Of a DNA stretch of 5,163 nt, positions 1 to 5,163 are shown in pieces. Position 1 is the stretch's first letter. The number at the start of each line of letters is the position of its first letter. The notes beneath the pieces were generated by a model. That model saw only the letters and a program-made list of their open reading frames with translations. It was not told the DNA's origin and did no database searches. The stretch covers positions 1 to 5,163 of the forward strand of contig PMZX01000368.1 in NCBI GenBank assembly GCA_003170035.1. The letters are read 5' to 3'. The stretch comes from Myxococcales bacterium (GTDB lineage Bacteria > Myxococcota_A > Polyangia > Fen-1088). Made by a program: the position numbers and the translations under genes.

Positions 1-1
1 G

Positions 2-1117
2 GACGGCAAGTCCGAGGTCTTCGCCAACATGAGCACCACCGAGATGACCGTTCTCGACGGAACCACCGGGAAGTTGCTGCGCAAGATTCCCTTGCCACAA
101 GCGGGTTCCAACGACTCCATCGCTTTTGCCAATCTCAGAGGCAAGGCATGGCCGCAGGACATCATCGTCAAGACTCGCTACTCGCAATTCTGGGCCATCA
201 CCGGAATTGACGACGCCACCACCAAGGCCGGAACCTTGCTGTGGAACAAGAAGCTGCTTGCCAACGACACCAGCCTGTCCGACTTCGGTACCGGGCACTA
301 TCCGCTCGCCTATGATTGGGACGGTGATGGAAAAGACGAAGTCATGGGCGGCTACTTCTTCTTCGAGAGCGATGGCACGCAACAATGGACCCTTAACACC
401 ACGTCAAGTCCGAAACTCACCATGCACGCAGACTCGATTGCCACAGGCGACATGGACGGCAATCCCGCAAACGGATACGAGATTGTGGTCAATGGGAATG
501 TGGCTGCCGCGTTCGATTGGAAGACGGGCAAACAATTGTGGCAGGACACGAACACAATAGAGGCTCAGCAGATCGGAATGGGCGATTACCGTCCGGACCT
601 GCCGGGCCTCGAGGTGGTCCTGCTCGATCGTTTGCGTACCGCTGCGGAAGGCTTCAAGTCCAACAATGTGCTGGTGGACCGAAACGACAAGCTCTTGTGG
701 AAAGAGAACCGGCCCACCAACTCCGGGTGGCTGACCGTGACGGAAAACATGAACAACTGGGACGGGAAGGGTAGCGATGTCATTTTCTCCTATCGTCGTG
801 ACGGCAAGTCGGACGGCAGCGGCGGCACAGGGACCTATCTGTACGACGGCTATGGGAAAACCGTTGCCAGCTTCCCCTATAGCGGCGCCAGTGTTCAGAC
901 CTTCGCTCAACACGCAGATCTTTGCGGCGACGGCAAGGAGGAAGTCATCACGTATGATGAGACGACCCTCCGGATCTACGCCAACGGTGGTTGCAATCTG
1001 GACGACACTCCGGCCCATCCCGGTATCCCCCAGCAGTATCACCTATACAACTGGAGCATCTACACGGGATGGATCACTCCGGACGTGAAGTTCTATACCC
1101 CGGGAACGCCGCAGTAG
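2..1117 (+). CDS. FG-GAP/VCBS-type beta-propeller protein, PL11 (rhamnogalacturonan lyase)-like, 5' end missing
   Basis: The reading frame is open from the first whole codon at base 2 and begins in the middle of a repeat (DGKSEVFAN), so the gene starts upstream of the window. The ATG at 29 is internal. It ends at TAG 1115-1117, leaving 371 visible residues. Asp-rich calcium-type loops recur: DWDGDGKDE at 314-340, DMDGNPANGYE at 449-481, DYRPDLPGLE at 584-613, a WDGKGSD loop near 758-781 and DLCGDGKEE at 917-943. These are typical of FG-GAP/VCBS blades in secreted beta-propellers. The arrangement HADS...DMDG...GYEIV, RPDLPGLEV..LDR, NWDGKGSD, HADLCGDGKEEV and a final YNWSIYTGW resembles, from memory, PL11 rhamnogalacturonan lyases and their uncharacterised relatives. 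Enzyme activity is therefore an inference and could be absent. The signal peptide would lie outside the window. Spot counts of two 60-base lines give 53-58% GC, below the his genes at about 70-73%. The protein is probably extracellular and may bind or cleave pectic polysaccharide. Confidence 0.85.
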   Translation, partial: DGKSEVFANMSTTEMTVLDGTTGKLLRKIPLPQAGSNDSIAFANLRGKAWPQDIIVKTRYSQFWAITGIDDATTKAGTLLWNKKLLANDTSLSDFGTGHYPLAYDWDGDGKDEVMGGYFFFESDGTQQWTLNTTSSPKLTMHADSIATGDMDGNPANGYEIVVNGNVAAAFDWKTGKQLWQDTNTIEAQQIGMGDYRPDLPGLEVVLLDRLRTAAEGFKSNNVLVDRNDKLLWKENRPTNSGWLTVTENMNNWDGKGSDVIFSYRRDGKSDGSGGTGTYLYDGYGKTVASFPYSGASVQTFAQHADLCGDGKEEVITYDETTLRIYANGGCNLDDTPAHPGIPQQYHLYNWSIYTGWITPDVKFYTPGTPQ

Positions 1118-1134
1118 CTTGCGAAGGTCCGTGA

Positions 1135-1151
1135 CTGGCTCAATCAGCCAG
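1135..1151. terminator. Possible weak hairpin between convergent genes
   Basis: A perfect 6-bp inverted repeat, CTGGCT (1135-1140) and AGCCAG (1146-1151), flanks a 5-base loop. It sits just after the stop of the plus-strand gene and overlaps the stop codon of the minus-strand GH45 gene at 1144-1146. Its position between two convergent genes would suit a bidirectional terminator. However, the stem is short and no T-tract follows on either strand, so this is only a candidate. Confidence 0.2.
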
Positions 1152-2718
1152 ACATGCCACTCTTCGACGTGATCTGGGAGGGGCAGGTGACCTTTTGGTA
1201 CTTCAGCGCGGGATTGTCAGCCGCGTTGAACCACCCCGTGAACCAGTCACACCCGGCCTTGAGAAGTGGCTTGCTCGATAAGATCGTGCTGCACTTGTTC
1301 TGTACGCAGGTCTTGTCGCCGCTGCAACCGGTCAAGAAGCCGCCGTAGGTCGCACCCAGATCGGAGCTGCCCCACTGATTCGAGCAGGCATTGAAGTCAC
1401 CCACACCCCCGCCCGGGATGAGCAGATCGAACTGGTTCGCTGCGATGCCACCCACGTTGATGACCTGCACAATCATCGTCTTCCCGCTGAGAGGGGGAGT
1501 GCTCTTGCCATCGCCGCCTTGACTCGTCCCGGTGAACTGGAGCTGAAAACAGGTTCCGCAGGCCACGCCATTGTAGGCTGCGAAGCCGTAGGACAGGGTA
1601 TCGCTGGCGGACCAGGGGGCGAAGTCCCAGCACATGAAAGCAGAGCCACCGCCGCATGCGCTCTGCGTGTCGTAGGCAGACAGCCGCGAGTTGTCTTGTG
1701 AGCAACTCTGCATGGGATTTCCGTTGGCGTTCTCCTTCCAGCCGCAAGAGGGCTTGCAGCAATCCCAGTAGCGCGAGGCCCAGCCGTCGGTGCCGTTGGT
1801 GATCGGAGCCGGTTGTGACCCGCCGCTCGTGGTACCCCCGTTCGTGGTGGAGCCACCCTGAACCGTGCTGCCGCCGGTGCTCGTCACGCCGCCGGTCGCT
1901 CTGCTTCCACCCGTGGCAGGCGTTCCGCCCGTGCTGGCACTTCCACCGCTGCCTGACGTGCCACCGGTGGAAGTCCCTCCGCAGGGCGGGCTATCGCACT
2001 TGCAGGTACCGTTGTCACAGCGCGGGGCCGTGGCAGGACAACGGTTGTTGCAGTCGCCGCAAGAGTTGTTGTTGTACTTGATGTCGGTGCAGGTTCCGGC
2101 ACAGACCTTCTGGTTGGTGTCCCAACAGACGCAGCTACCACTGACGCAATGACCGTTCGGACATTGGCTGTCTGTGGTGCAGGGGCCGGCTGGTGTGGTC
2201 GAGCTGACGGTGCTCGGCGTCCCTCCGGCAGGGCTGGACGTACCCCCGGCCCCGCCGCTGGCACTGGCTCCGCCCGTGCCCCGGCTGCCTCCGCTGACGA
2301 ACACACCACCGCTGGCACTGGCTCCGCCGGTGGCCCGGCTGCCCCCGCTGGCGAAAGCGCCTCCGCTGGCACCTCCGTTGTTGACGCTGCTACTGGCGCT
2401 GGCACTGCTGCCGGCGCTGCCGCTGCTGCCGCTGCTCCCCGCGCCGCCGGGAGCCGAATAGCCTGTGGTCGCAACCGTGCCTCCGTTGGAGACGGTTCCA
2501 CCACCAGCAACCGTGCCGCCCGTGCTCGGCGGCTCCTGCGTCGCCCCACCGCTGACGAAACTCGCGGTGCTGCTGCCGCCATTGCTCGACACCCCGCCAG
2601 TTGCAGTACTGGTCGTATGCATGCCGGTCTTGCGTGGGGCGCAGGCTGCTGCGAGAAACGCGCCCAGCAGGATCATCGAACCGAACACCCTTTGCGTCGA
2701 GAACTGCGGGAATAACAT
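1144..2718 (-). CDS. Exported multidomain GH45 endoglucanase with Gly-rich linkers and Cys-rich module
   Basis: This 524-residue protein should hydrolyse beta-1,4-glucan chains (cellulose endoglucanase, inverting mechanism) outside the cytoplasm. Residues 1-26 form a signal sequence: Arg10, a hydrophobic core, then LAAAC with Cys26, a relaxed lipobox suggesting a lipoprotein; ordinary signal peptidase cleavage is the alternative. Residues 38-179 are a Gly/Ser/Thr/Ala linker containing an 18-residue tandem repeat. Residues 180-246 hold 14 cysteines. Residues 247-305 are a second TGG-type linker. Residues about 308-515 are a GH45 domain closely resembling fungal Cel45 enzymes of subfamily A: RYWDCCKPSCGW carries the catalytic base Asp319, and NQFDLLIPGGGVG carries the catalytic acid Asp431. 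AGCDW and NAADNP further down also match. The start is the ATG at 2718 because an in-frame TAA lies five codons upstream; starting at the internal Met15 would remove Arg10 from the signal peptide. The family call is strong; surface anchoring and true substrate are inferred. Confidence 0.93.
   Translation of the reverse strand: MLFPQFSTQRVFGSMILLGAFLAAACAPRKTGMHTTSTATGGVSSNGGSSTASFVSGGATQEPPSTGGTVAGGGTVSNGGTVATTGYSAPGGAGSSGSSGSAGSSASASSSVNNGGASGGAFASGGSRATGGASASGGVFVSGGSRGTGGASASGGAGGTSSPAGGTPSTVSSTTPAGPCTTDSQCPNGHCVSGSCVCWDTNQKVCAGTCTDIKYNNNSCGDCNNRCPATAPRCDNGTCKCDSPPCGGTSTGGTSGSGGSASTGGTPATGGSRATGGVTSTGGSTVQGGSTTNGGTTSGGSQPAPITNGTDGWASRYWDCCKPSCGWKENANGNPMQSCSQDNSRLSAYDTQSACGGGSAFMCWDFAPWSASDTLSYGFAAYNGVACGTCFQLQFTGTSQGGDGKSTPPLSGKTMIVQVINVGGIAANQFDLLIPGGGVGDFNACSNQWGSSDLGATYGGFLTGCSGDKTCVQNKCSTILSSKPLLKAGCDWFTGWFNAADNPALKYQKVTCPSQITSKSGMSG
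1174..1797 (-). other. GH45 catalytic domain (residues about 308-515)
   Basis: The domain contains 14 cysteines, the same number as recalled for Humicola insolens Cel45A, but not all in the same places. Asp319 (codon 1762-1764) and Asp431 (codon 1426-1428) align with the catalytic Asp10 and Asp121 of the fungal enzyme. Tyr317, beside the base, aligns with fungal Tyr8. The loop before Asp431 reads NVGGIAANQFD, one residue shorter than the fungal GGDLGSNHFD, and lacks its Asp114. A short insertion with two cysteines (Cys465, Cys471) precedes the conserved Cys476. No carbohydrate-binding module follows the domain; the protein ends about nine residues after it. Confidence 0.9.
1804..1980 (-). repeat. 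Second Gly/Ser/Thr-rich linker (residues 247-305)
   Basis: This low-complexity stretch of GGT, TGG, SGG and TTNGG units joins the Cys-rich module to the GH45 domain. It includes ATGGSRATGG, which also appears in shortened form in the first linker (SGGSRATGG). Such linkers are flexible spacers in secreted enzymes and are frequent in myxobacterial lipoproteins. The bias gives long spurious open frames on the opposite strand. Confidence 0.75.
1981..2181 (-). other. Cys-rich module (residues 180-246) between two linkers
   Basis: Fourteen cysteines occur in 67 residues: 180, 186, 191, 196, 198, 206, 210, 220, 223, 227, 234, 239, 241 and 246. Two parts are visible: a first with the pattern CTTDSQCPNGHCVSGSCVC, and a second with CAGTCTDI...NNSCGDCNNRC...CDNGTCKC. 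The second resembles the Cys-rich repeats often predicted in myxobacterial surface proteins, sometimes matched to the plant Stig1 family. That resemblance is from memory. The cysteines probably form disulfides outside the cytoplasm. The function is unknown; adhesion, carbohydrate binding or a rigid spacer are possible. Confidence 0.6.
2182..2607 (-). repeat. First Gly/Ser/Ala/Thr-rich linker (residues 38-179)
   Basis: This long low-complexity stretch separates the membrane-proximal end from the Cys-rich module. Its composition is dominated by GGT, GGS, GGA and runs of Ser-Ala-Gly. No globular domain or hydrophobic segment is visible. At about 140 residues it could hold the enzyme well away from the outer membrane if Cys26 is lipidated. 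Confidence 0.75.
2251..2358 (-). repeat. Two tandem copies of a 54-bp (18-residue) unit
   Basis: Bases 2251-2304 and 2305-2358 match at 46 of 54 positions by hand alignment. They encode residues 139-156 (VFVSGGSRGTGGASASGG) and 121-138 (AFASGGSRATGGASASGG), which differ only by Ala/Val twice and Ala/Gly once. A partial further copy may begin at 2363. The unit length is a multiple of three, so copy-number change would keep the reading frame. Confidence 0.85.
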
Positions 2719-2724
2719 CCTCCT
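2719..2724 (-). promoter_or_regulatory. Shine-Dalgarno AGGAGG abutting the GH45 start codon
   Basis: On the minus strand the upstream sequence reads TAACTCACTAGGAGG followed directly by ATG at 2718. A strong AGGAGG therefore has no spacer before the start codon, where 5-9 bases are usual. The in-frame TAA at 2731-2733 rules out an earlier ATG start, and no ATG, GTG or TTG lies at normal spacing downstream. Either initiation here is inefficient, or the motif is fortuitous and another start such as Met15 is used. Confidence 0.45.
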
Positions 2725-2729
2725 AGTGA

Positions 2730-2756
2730 GTTATCATTCAGGTGCCCACCCGGCAA
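2730..2756 (-). promoter_or_regulatory. Weak sigma-70-like promoter candidate for the GH45 gene
   Basis: In the 108-base gap after hisF, the minus strand has TTGCCG (2751-2756) and GATAAC (2730-2735), each matching four of six consensus bases, with a short 15-base spacer. If real, transcription would begin almost at the AGGAGG, giving a very short leader. In GC-rich myxobacteria such matches are weak evidence. No operator or riboswitch is recognisable in this gap. Confidence 0.15.
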
Positions 2757-2826
2757 GGCTCGACGCGTACCCTGCGTTGTGGCGGCAGTCCGATGGCGAA
2801 CAAATTCTGACCCTTCGGACCCGGGA

Positions 2827-3594
2827 CTAGCCTTCGCGCACGGGCACGCCGCGGGCGCGCAAATAGTCGCGCGCCTGGCCCACCGTGAACTCGCCGAAGT
2901 GGAAGATCGAAGCGGCCAGCACCGCATCGGCGCCGCCCTCGACCACGCCCTGGTAAAGATGTTCCAGCGTGCCCACGCCGCCCGATGCAATGACGGGAAT
3001 GGGCACGCGGTCGGCCACAGCGCGGGTCAGTTCCAGGTCGAAGCCATCGCGCGTGCCGTCGCGATCCATGCTGGTGAGCAGGATTTCTCCTGCGCCCAGC
3101 TCGGCCATGCGCGCGCACCAGTCAACCGCGTCGATGTCGGTGGGCTTGCGGCCGCCGTGGGTGAAAACCTCCCAGTTGCCGGGCCGGTCGGGTCTGCGTC
3201 GGGCGTCCACCGCGACCACGATGGCCTGGCTGCCAAAGGCGTCCGAGGCCCGGCGGACCAACTCGGGGTCGGCCACTGCGGCGGTGTTGATGCCGGCCTT
3301 GTCAGCCCCGGCCAGCAACAACTTCCGCACATCCTCCACGCTGCGCACTCCGCCGCCCACGGTGAGCGGCAGGAAGACCTGCTCGGCGGTGATGCGCACC
3401 ACCTCGAGCATGGTCGCGCGGTTGTCGGACGAAGCGGTTATGTCCAGAAAGCAGATCTCGTCCGCACCCTGCTGATCATAGGCCGCAGCAACTTCCACCG
3501 GATCGCCTGCGTCGCGAAGTTGCTTGAAGCGAATTCCTTTCTTCACGCGGCCCGCGTCCACGTCGAGGCAGGGGATGATCCGTCGCGCCAGCAT
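2827..3594 (-). CDS. hisF: Imidazole glycerol phosphate synthase, cyclase subunit HisF
   Basis: This cytoplasmic (beta/alpha)8 barrel takes ammonia delivered by HisH and converts PRFAR to imidazole glycerol phosphate and AICAR, linking histidine and purine synthesis. At 255 residues it has the normal length. The start [12 protein letters not shown] is the canonical HisF N-terminus. The catalytic pair Asp11 (CLDV) and Asp130 (VVAVDAR) is present. The residues that gate the ammonia channel in the Thermotoga enzyme are also kept: Arg5, Glu46, Lys99 and the Glu of GAGEILL (170 here). The phosphate-binding motifs [15 protein letters not shown] and AASIFHFGE are intact. The ATG at 3594 shares one base with the hisA stop (TGATG), indicating translational coupling; an AGGGA about eight bases upstream is a plausible ribosome-binding site. 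It is the last his gene in this window, ending in TAG at 2827-2829. Confidence 0.98.
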   Translation of the reverse strand: MLARRIIPCLDVDAGRVKKGIRFKQLRDAGDPVEVAAAYDQQGADEICFLDITASSDNRATMLEVVRITAEQVFLPLTVGGGVRSVEDVRKLLLAGADKAGINTAAVADPELVRRASDAFGSQAIVVAVDARRRPDRPGNWEVFTHGGRKPTDIDAVDWCARMAELGAGEILLTSMDRDGTRDGFDLELTRAVADRVPIPVIASGGVGTLEHLYQGVVEGGADAVLAASIFHFGEFTVGQARDYLRARGVPVREG

Positions 3595-4325
3595 CAGAGT
3601 CTTCCCTGAAGTGCGCGTGCCAGCGCCTCGGCCACGGTGAACACGCCCTCGTAGATGGCCTTGCCGATCACGACAGCTTGCGCGCCCGTGGTCTTTACCT
3701 GATCGATGTCCTGCAGACGCGCCATGCCGCCCGAGGCGATCACCGCACAAGGAGCGATCTTGGCCGCCAGTCGCGCCGTGGCTTCCAGATTGGGTCCGCT
3801 GCGCATGCCGTCGCGGCCGATGTCGGTGTAGAGCACGGCCGCCGCGCCCGCTTCGGCCACGGCCAGGCCGACCTCCAGCGCGTCGCTCCTCGTGTCTTCG
3901 GTCCAGCCCTCGACAGCCACCTTGCCCTCGCGTGCGTCCACCGCGACCACGATGCGCTTGGGGAAACGGCGGCAAGCCTCGGCCACCACTTGGGGTGTCT
4001 TGATGGCCGCGGTGCCCATGACCGCGAAGCGCGCGCCCAGAGCGAACAGCCGCTCGCAAGCCTCGACCGTGCGCACGCCGCCGCCAACTTCCACATCCAT
4101 GGTCGTGGCGGCCAGGATGGCCTTGATGGTTTCGTGATTGCTCTGCGTGCCGCCAGTGAAGGCTGCATCCAGATCCACCACGTGCAGGCGGGGCGCGCCG
4201 GCCTCGGCAAAGGCGCGCGCCAGTTCGGGCGGATTGCTGGAATAGACCTTCGCGCTGTCGCGGCGGCCCTGTTGCAGGCGTACCGCCTGGCCATTCATCA
4301 GATCGATTGCGGGAAAAACCAACAT
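3594..4325 (-). CDS. hisA: ProFAR isomerase HisA
   Basis: HisA catalyses the Amadori rearrangement of ProFAR to PRFAR, the substrate of the adjacent HisF/HisH synthase. The 243-residue product is the usual size for this (beta/alpha)8 barrel. It begins [17 protein letters not shown], with the catalytic base Asp8, and has the second catalytic Asp at 130 in VVAVDAREG. Other family hallmarks are [26 protein letters not shown] (including the DIGRDG phosphate-site region) and VIASGGM. The start at 4325 gives the canonical N-terminus and lies 11 bases after the hisH stop. The frame stays open upstream through hisH, but that extension is not HisA-like. Only a weak purine-rich AAAGAA precedes it, so translation may rely on coupling to hisH. 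It overlaps hisF by one base. Confidence 0.98.
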   Translation of the reverse strand: MLVFPAIDLMNGQAVRLQQGRRDSAKVYSSNPPELARAFAEAGAPRLHVVDLDAAFTGGTQSNHETIKAILAATTMDVEVGGGVRTVEACERLFALGARFAVMGTAAIKTPQVVAEACRRFPKRIVVAVDAREGKVAVEGWTEDTRSDALEVGLAVAEAGAAAVLYTDIGRDGMRSGPNLEATARLAAKIAPCAVIASGGMARLQDIDQVKTTGAQAVVIGKAIYEGVFTVAEALARALQGRL

Positions 4326-4336
4326 GCGTGGATTCT

Positions 4337-4969
4337 TTACAAGGCAACGAAGCGGCTGAGCACAGCCAGGCCAGCGCGCTGGCTCTTTTCGGGGTGAAAC
4401 TGGCAGGCGAAAAGGTTGTCGCGCGCCACTGCTGCACAAAACTTCACACCATGCTCTGTTGTAAGCGCGACATCGGCGGCCCGGGCTGGCACAGGGAAGT
4501 AGCTGTGCACGAAGTAAAAGTAGGTGCCATCCGGCGTGTCGCGCAGCACGGCCGCGCGGCCGGCAGCGGCGTCGTGGCGACAGGCGTTCCAGCCCATGTG
4601 GGGCACCTTGAGCGGCGGCGCGACCGCGAAGCGGACCACCCGGCCGGGGAGAATGCCCAGGCCCTTGCAGGACGGATCCTCGTCGCTGCCCTCGAAAAGC
4701 ACCTGCAGGCCGATACAGATACCAAAGAACGGCGTGCCCTTGCCGATGGCTTGCATGACGGCCGCGCGCAAAGCACCACCCGCGCGGTCCAGCCCGGTCA
4801 CGCACCCGCCAAAGGCGCCCTGGCCGGGCACCACGATCTTATCGGCGCGCGCCACCTGGTCCGCGTCGCTGGTGATGAAGGCGTCGGCACCCACGCTCTC
4901 CAGCGCCTTCTCCACGCTGCGCAGGTTTCCGCTGCCGCTGTCGACAATGGCGATACGGGGCTTGCCCAT
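4337..4969 (-). CDS. hisH: Imidazole glycerol phosphate synthase, glutamine amidotransferase subunit HisH
   Basis: HisH is the class I (triad) glutaminase that releases ammonia and passes it through the HisF barrel. The 210-residue length is typical. The N-terminus [19 protein letters not shown] is characteristic. The nucleophile elbow GICIGLQ holds Cys85, and FHPEKS near the C-terminus holds His192 and Glu194, completing the triad. [10 protein letters not shown] (47-56) is the oxyanion-loop region, with Gln where the Thermotoga and E. coli enzymes have Val. PHMGWN and YFVHSYF are also family motifs. The ATG at 4969 is supported by GGGAG at 4976-4980 with a 6-base spacer. It lies 26 bases after hisB and 11 before hisA, within one transcript. 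Confidence 0.98.
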   Translation of the reverse strand: MGKPRIAIVDSGSGNLRSVEKALESVGADAFITSDADQVARADKIVVPGQGAFGGCVTGLDRAGGALRAAVMQAIGKGTPFFGICIGLQVLFEGSDEDPSCKGLGILPGRVVRFAVAPPLKVPHMGWNACRHDAAAGRAAVLRDTPDGTYFYFVHSYFPVPARAADVALTTEHGVKFCAAVARDNLFACQFHPEKSQRAGLAVLSRFVAL

Positions 4970-4975
4970 GGATCA

Positions 4976-4980
4976 CTCCC
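4976..4980 (-). promoter_or_regulatory. Ribosome-binding site of hisH
   Basis: The minus strand reads GGGAG, six bases (TGATCC) before the hisH ATG, a normal Shine-Dalgarno spacing. It supports the chosen start and contrasts with the zero spacing at the GH45 gene. Confidence 0.65.
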
Positions 4981-4995
4981 GGCCTTGGGCCAGGG

Positions 4996-5163
4996 CTAGG
5001 CGCTCAGCGTCCCTTTGGTCGACGGCACGTCACGCTCGCGCGGATCCGGCTGCACTGCCGCACGCACGGCGCGGGCAAAGGCCTTCCACAGCGCCTCCAT
5101 CGCATGGTGCGTGTTCTCGCCGTACACGGTTTCCAGGTGAAGGTTGCACAATGCCGTGGCCGC
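4996..5163 (-). CDS. hisB: Imidazoleglycerol-phosphate dehydratase HisB, C-terminal 55 residues
   Basis: I translated this fragment by hand; it runs off the right edge of the window and ends with TAG at 4996-4998. HisB removes water from imidazole glycerol phosphate to give imidazole acetol phosphate, the step after HisH/HisF. The visible part contains the family's C-terminal metal-binding signature [19 protein letters not shown], with the double His and Glu that bind the catalytic manganese ions, and the closing [16 protein letters not shown]. The LWKAF segment has Trp where IFKA or similar is usual, a mild variation. Whether a histidinol-phosphatase domain is fused at the N-terminus, as in enterobacteria, cannot be seen. 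It is the first of the four his genes here, 26 bases before hisH. Confidence 0.95.
   Translation of the reverse strand, partial: AATALCNLHLETVYGENTHHAMEALWKAFARAVRAAVQPDPRERDVPSTKGTLSA

Noticed and set aside
29..1117. ATG at 29 as the true start of the FG-GAP gene
   Set aside because: The frame is open to the window edge and the preceding codons read DGKSEVFAN, the end of a calcium-loop repeat, so the gene begins upstream.
1804..2607. Repetitive region as a possible CRISPR array or mobile-element remnant
   Set aside because: The repeats are degenerate triplet-based codons for Gly-rich linkers inside one open frame, without uniform direct repeats and unique spacers or terminal inverted repeats.
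2149..2715. Plus-strand open frame antisense to the Gly-rich linker, giving an Ala/Gly/Thr-rich protein
   Set aside because: It arises from the low-complexity linker codons on the other strand, which clearly encode the linker of a signal-peptide-bearing GH45 protein.
2788..2820. Inverted repeat GTCCGA/TCGGAC after hisF as a terminator
   Set aside because: The stem is only 6 bp with a 21-base loop and no T-tract follows.
2779..3609. Plus-strand 276-codon open frame antisense to hisF
   Set aside because: It is the complement of a GC-rich conserved gene, has no recognisable domain, and such shadow frames are expected at this GC content.
2827..4437. A 536-codon open frame running from upstream of hisA through hisF, suggesting a fused protein
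   Set aside because: The upstream part is the hisF frame read through hisA in the wrong phase; its composition is Arg/Gly-rich noise. HisF has a canonical start at 3594 and a normal length.
3594..4805. A longer hisA frame extending upstream through hisH
   Set aside because: The extra N-terminal part is out of frame with hisH and resembles no HisA; the ATG at 4325 gives the standard 243-residue protein.

Overview
This GC-rich window probably comes from a myxobacterium, most likely a Polyangium/Sorangium-type member of the Myxococcota. The evidence is the base composition, a histidine operon with closely packed genes, and a secreted protein built from long Gly/Ser/Thr 'TGG' linkers and Cys-rich modules, a style common in that group. 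The taxonomic call is inference; no rRNA or other marker gene is present.

The layout has two halves. On the left, a plus-strand gene entering from upstream (2-1117) encodes the C-terminal 371 residues of a calcium-type FG-GAP/VCBS repeat protein. It resembles rhamnogalacturonan-lyase (PL11)-type beta-propellers. It converges, with only 26 bases between stop codons, on a minus-strand gene (1144-2718). That gene encodes an exported, probably lipid-anchored, multidomain protein: signal peptide, Gly-rich linker with an 18-residue tandem repeat, 14-cysteine module, second Gly-rich linker, and a C-terminal glycoside hydrolase family 45 endoglucanase domain. Both catalytic Asp residues of the GH45 domain are present. 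Together they suggest plant-cell-wall polysaccharide use.

On the right, four minus-strand genes form the end of a histidine biosynthesis operon, transcribed hisB (partial) -> hisH -> hisA -> hisF. HisB dehydrates imidazole glycerol phosphate, HisA isomerises ProFAR to PRFAR, and HisH with HisF forms imidazole glycerol phosphate synthase. HisH releases ammonia from glutamine and HisF uses it to cyclise PRFAR. hisA and hisF overlap by one base, hisH and hisA are 11 bases apart, and hisB and hisH are 26 apart. No hisI or hisE follows hisF here. A 108-base gap separates hisF from the GH45 gene, which lies downstream in the same direction.

The his operon is ordinary. The interesting part is the GH45 protein: a mainly eukaryotic enzyme family in a bacterial genome, joined to a bacterial Cys-rich module, lacking the auxiliary loop Asp and apparently rearranged in its disulfides. 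I found no RNA genes, CRISPR arrays, insertion sequences or phage genes, and nothing that looks like a wholly new system.
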